Shown here one piece after another: positions 4,785 to 6,664 of a stretch of 6,664 nt of DNA. The notes beneath the pieces were generated by a model that worked only from the letters and a program-made list of their open reading frames with translations, was not told where the DNA came from and did no database searches. Each line of letters opens with the position of its first letter. Positions within the stretch are counted from its first letter, which is position 1. This DNA comes from Balneolaceae bacterium. GTDB lineage: Bacteria > Bacteroidota > Rhodothermia > Balneolales > Balneolaceae. Location: positions 1 to 6,664 of the forward strand of contig SKWF01000269.1 of assembly GCA_007129085.1 (NCBI GenBank). The letters are read 5' to 3'. Position numbers and translations under genes: made by a program.

Positions 4785-6098
4785 TCAATCCATTGCGATG
4801 GATTGCAAATCTCCGCTGAGGCGTAAAAGTTCTGTTTCGGCCTGTTTGGCTTCAAATTTAGCCTCAATCAGTCTACTCTCTGCCGTTAGAAATGTACGCT
4901 GGGCTTCGCGAAGCTCAAGTGCACTAATTGTGCCTAGCCGAAAACGTTCGAGTGCGATATCAAGTGTCTCCTCAGCATTCGACAGATTATCCTCCTCGAG
5001 ATCTACCAGGTTAATGCTATTTGTATATGTTCTGTAGAGTTTCATAAACTCCGAATCAAGGCTCAACTCTCTTTGTTCAGCCTCAATACGGCTGTTTTTT
5101 CGATTAATCTTGGCATTTTGCACACGGCGATTTGTATTAAACCCATCAAAAATATTCACGCGAGCTGTAATTCCCACGGAGAGTCCGGTTGTTTCGTTAA
5201 AGCGGATAAATCCACCCGCTGTCTCACTGCGATCGTACGTATAACCTGAAGAGAGAATAATTTCGGGATATCGTTCTCCCCGTATTTCCTGAAGCTCAAG
5301 ATCTGCCACCGTTTCACCGGTCCTGGCAATAAGAAGCTCTGAGTTTTCCGCCATCATTTGTTGATGGAGCTCTTCGCGCATCAATTGCCGATTTATGGGA
5401 ATATCCTCTCTAACCGTAAAGTCAGTAACTGCCGATCGTGACAGAAGTTCATTTAGAGAAATTTTGGCTTCATCAAGCCTGTTTATCTCCCGAAGTACGG
5501 CCGATCGATCTGCATTCAAATCAGATTTAGCCTGTAAAAGTTCTACTTCTGAACCTGAACCTATGTCCACTTTAGCCTCTTCAATATCAACCCTCTCCTG
5601 GGATACGTCCACAGAATTTTGCAGCACATTTACCTGCTCAGAAATTCGGCTAATATTATAATACGACTGTATGATATTGGCTACAAGGAGTTCCATTTCG
5701 AGCCGCAATTCCTGGTCACTGATCTGCTGAAGTTCACCCAACCGGTCGTAGGTTCTGAACATTCTCAACCCGTCAAAAATTGTCCATTCTGCGTTGAGCC
5801 CAGCACTGCTAAAACTGCTTCGGGCCCCCGTTGTCGATTCAGATTCTCCACCTGCTTCAAAATCGCTATCCTCTACACTTTCGGAATGTGTTGCACTCAA
5901 ATCCAATTGGGGAAAAAATCCTGCGTTGCCGAATGTTCGGTTATTTTCGGCTACTTCAGCACGATTTTGCGACAGCTGAACCCCGTAATTTTGCTCAAGG
6001 CCTATCTGAATCGCTTCATCCAGAGTGAGCAGATCTTGTGCCTTTACCGGCTGTAAAATCACAACGAAAAATAGAAGTAGTGGTAATAGAGTTTTCAA
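4785..6098 (-). CDS. TolC-family outer-membrane efflux channel
   Basis: The protein forms the trimeric outer-membrane and periplasmic tunnel of a tripartite RND pump. Its 437 residues open with a Sec signal peptide (core 4-15, probable cleavage after V-K-A at residue 20) and no lipobox. The mature part shows the internal duplication typical of the OEP family. Repeat 1 has LTLDEAIQIGLEQN (24-37), FFPQLDLSA (61-69) and a WTIFDG strand motif. Repeat 2 has RYPEIILSSGY and VNIFDGFNTNRRVQNAKI. Long Glu/Gln/Arg-rich helices of the tunnel separate these, and the LERFRLGTISALELREAQ helix lies near the C-terminus. The start codon is TTG (6098-6096). No ATG or GTG is available between it and an in-frame upstream TGA, and the signal peptide begins right there. 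It lies 5 bases after the RND permease stop and is probably translated by coupling. Confidence 0.93.
   Translation of the reverse strand: MKTLLPLLLFFVVILQPVKAQDLLTLDEAIQIGLEQNYGVQLSQNRAEVAENNRTFGNAGFFPQLDLSATHSESVEDSDFEAGGESESTTGARSSFSSAGLNAEWTIFDGLRMFRTYDRLGELQQISDQELRLEMELLVANIIQSYYNISRISEQVNVLQNSVDVSQERVDIEEAKVDIGSGSEVELLQAKSDLNADRSAVLREINRLDEAKISLNELLSRSAVTDFTVREDIPINRQLMREELHQQMMAENSELLIARTGETVADLELQEIRGERYPEIILSSGYTYDRSETAGGFIRFNETTGLSVGITARVNIFDGFNTNRRVQNAKINRKNSRIEAEQRELSLDSEFMKLYRTYTNSINLVDLEEDNLSNAEETLDIALERFRLGTISALELREAQRTFLTAESRLIEAKFEAKQAETELLRLSGDLQSIAMD
4786..4805. terminator. Hairpin at the convergent gene ends, weak bidirectional terminator candidate
   Basis: CAATCCAT (4786-4793) and ATGGATTG (4798-4805) form a perfect 8-base-pair stem with a 4-base TGCG loop. 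The hairpin lies between the stop codon of the RsbW-like gene and the last codons of the TolC-like gene, whose TGA overlaps the stem. No T-run follows directly on either strand; the nearest minus-strand TTTTT is about 20 bases beyond. It is therefore at best a weak terminator or an mRNA 3'-end stabiliser. Confidence 0.35.
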
Positions 6099-6103
6099 AA
6101 GTT

Positions 6104-6664
6104 TTATACGCTTGCAGTTTCTAATTTTTCAGCTTCTTCTGTTCGTTTGTCTATCTCTTTGGTATCGCTCTTATTCGATGAGATATAGGAGTACATGGCC
6201 GGAATTACATAAAGAGTGAAAATGCTGCCTATAATCAACCCGCCTACCACCGCTATACCCATGGATGATCGACTTTCTGCGCCGGCACCCAGAGCAAGAG
6301 CAATTGGTAAAATTCCAAAAACGGTAGAAATTGTTGTCATCAAAATAGGACGGAACCGAACAGCAGCCGCATCTTGAATGGAGTCCATAATAGACATCCC
6401 CTGTACCTGTCGCTGATTGGCAAATTCTACAATCAAAATTCCGTTTTTCGCAATCAAACCAATCAACATAATTGCGCCAATTTGGCTGAAAATATTCAGG
6501 GTTTGATCGAAATACCAAAGAGATAATAGCGTACCAAATAGTGCAAGTGGTACGGTAAATAGAATAATTAGTGGATCAAGGAAACTTTCGAACTGTGCGG
6601 CCAGAACCAGGTATATCAATACAATGGCTAGCACAAAGATAAAGAGCAGGCTTGCCGCACTTTC
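6104..6664 (-). CDS. RND efflux permease (AcrB-like), C-terminal fragment
   Basis: The open frame continues off the right edge, so only the last 186 residues are present; the GTG at 6634 is an internal Val, not a start. The fragment corresponds to the end of AcrB from transmembrane helix 8 to helix 12. It shows IYLVLAAQFESF (TM8), PLIILFTVPLALFG (TM9), IGLIAKNGILIVEFAN (TM10), RFRPILMTTISTVFGILP (TM11) and GGLIIGSIFTLYVIPAMYS (TM12). K73, R103 and T110 of the fragment align with AcrB K940, R971 and T978 of the proton relay, so the proton-driven mechanism is intact in the part seen. A charged cytoplasmic tail ends the protein. It is an inner-membrane antiporter exporting drugs or other amphiphiles; substrates cannot be deduced. 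The TolC-like gene follows after 5 bases, and a periplasmic adaptor gene is expected beyond the edge. Confidence 0.95.
   Translation of the reverse strand, partial: ESAASLLFIFVLAIVLIYLVLAAQFESFLDPLIILFTVPLALFGTLLSLWYFDQTLNIFSQIGAIMLIGLIAKNGILIVEFANQRQVQGMSIMDSIQDAAAVRFRPILMTTISTVFGILPIALALGAGAESRSSMGIAVVGGLIIGSIFTLYVIPAMYSYISSNKSDTKEIDKRTEEAEKLETASV

Noticed and set aside
5619..6056. Plus-strand 145-codon frame opposite the TolC-like gene
   Set aside because: It is antisense to a strong OEP-family gene, and its composition is that of a shadow frame with no recognisable domain.
6104..6634. Complete 176-residue membrane protein starting at the GTG at 6634
   Set aside because: The frame stays open to the window edge and the upstream codons (ESAASLLFIF) continue RND transmembrane helix 8, so this is a truncated permease.

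Overview
The window looks like ordinary chromosomal core DNA from a member of the Bacteroidota/Balneolota. The reasons are the moderate GC content, the near absence of Shine-Dalgarno sites, a DUF4412-type secreted protein, a three-cysteine MnmA of the kind familiar in this group, and a small stand-alone HNH protein. The phylum is an inference from gene content and style; no ribosomal RNA or other phylogenetic marker is present. I see no mobile element, CRISPR array, tRNA or phage gene.

Layout. The left part (1-2659) is read on the minus strand. In order of transcription it holds an HNH endonuclease-like gene (2659-2162), mnmA for tRNA 2-thiouridine synthesis (2028-892), a secreted DUF4412-like protein (832-80), and the first 25 codons of a lipoprotein that runs off the left edge (76-1). 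A divergent intergenic region of about 380 bases (2660-3038) separates this block from a plus-strand pair: a hexameric-type glutamate dehydrogenase (3039-4346) and, 15 bases later, a small RsbW/SpoIIAB-like histidine-kinase-fold ATPase (4362-4772). The right part (4785-6664) is again on the minus strand and convergent with that pair. It holds the C-terminal end of an RND efflux permease (cut by the right edge) followed 5 bases later by a TolC-family outer-membrane channel.

How the genes work together. RND permease and TolC form the last two genes of a tripartite efflux operon; the periplasmic adaptor would be expected beyond the right edge. DUF4412 and the lipoprotein are spaced by 3 bases and probably form a small envelope unit behind mnmA. 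Glutamate dehydrogenase and the RsbW-like ATPase are probably co-transcribed, which is the least expected pairing in the window because one is a central nitrogen-metabolism enzyme and the other belongs to a partner-switching regulator family.

There is no convincing undescribed multi-gene system here. The points that merit a second look are the CxxC + C cysteine set of MnmA, the gdh/RsbW-like pair, two related 19-base sequences in opposite orientation on either side of mnmA, an inverted repeat immediately in front of the mnmA start, and a possible 46-codon small ORF in front of gdh.
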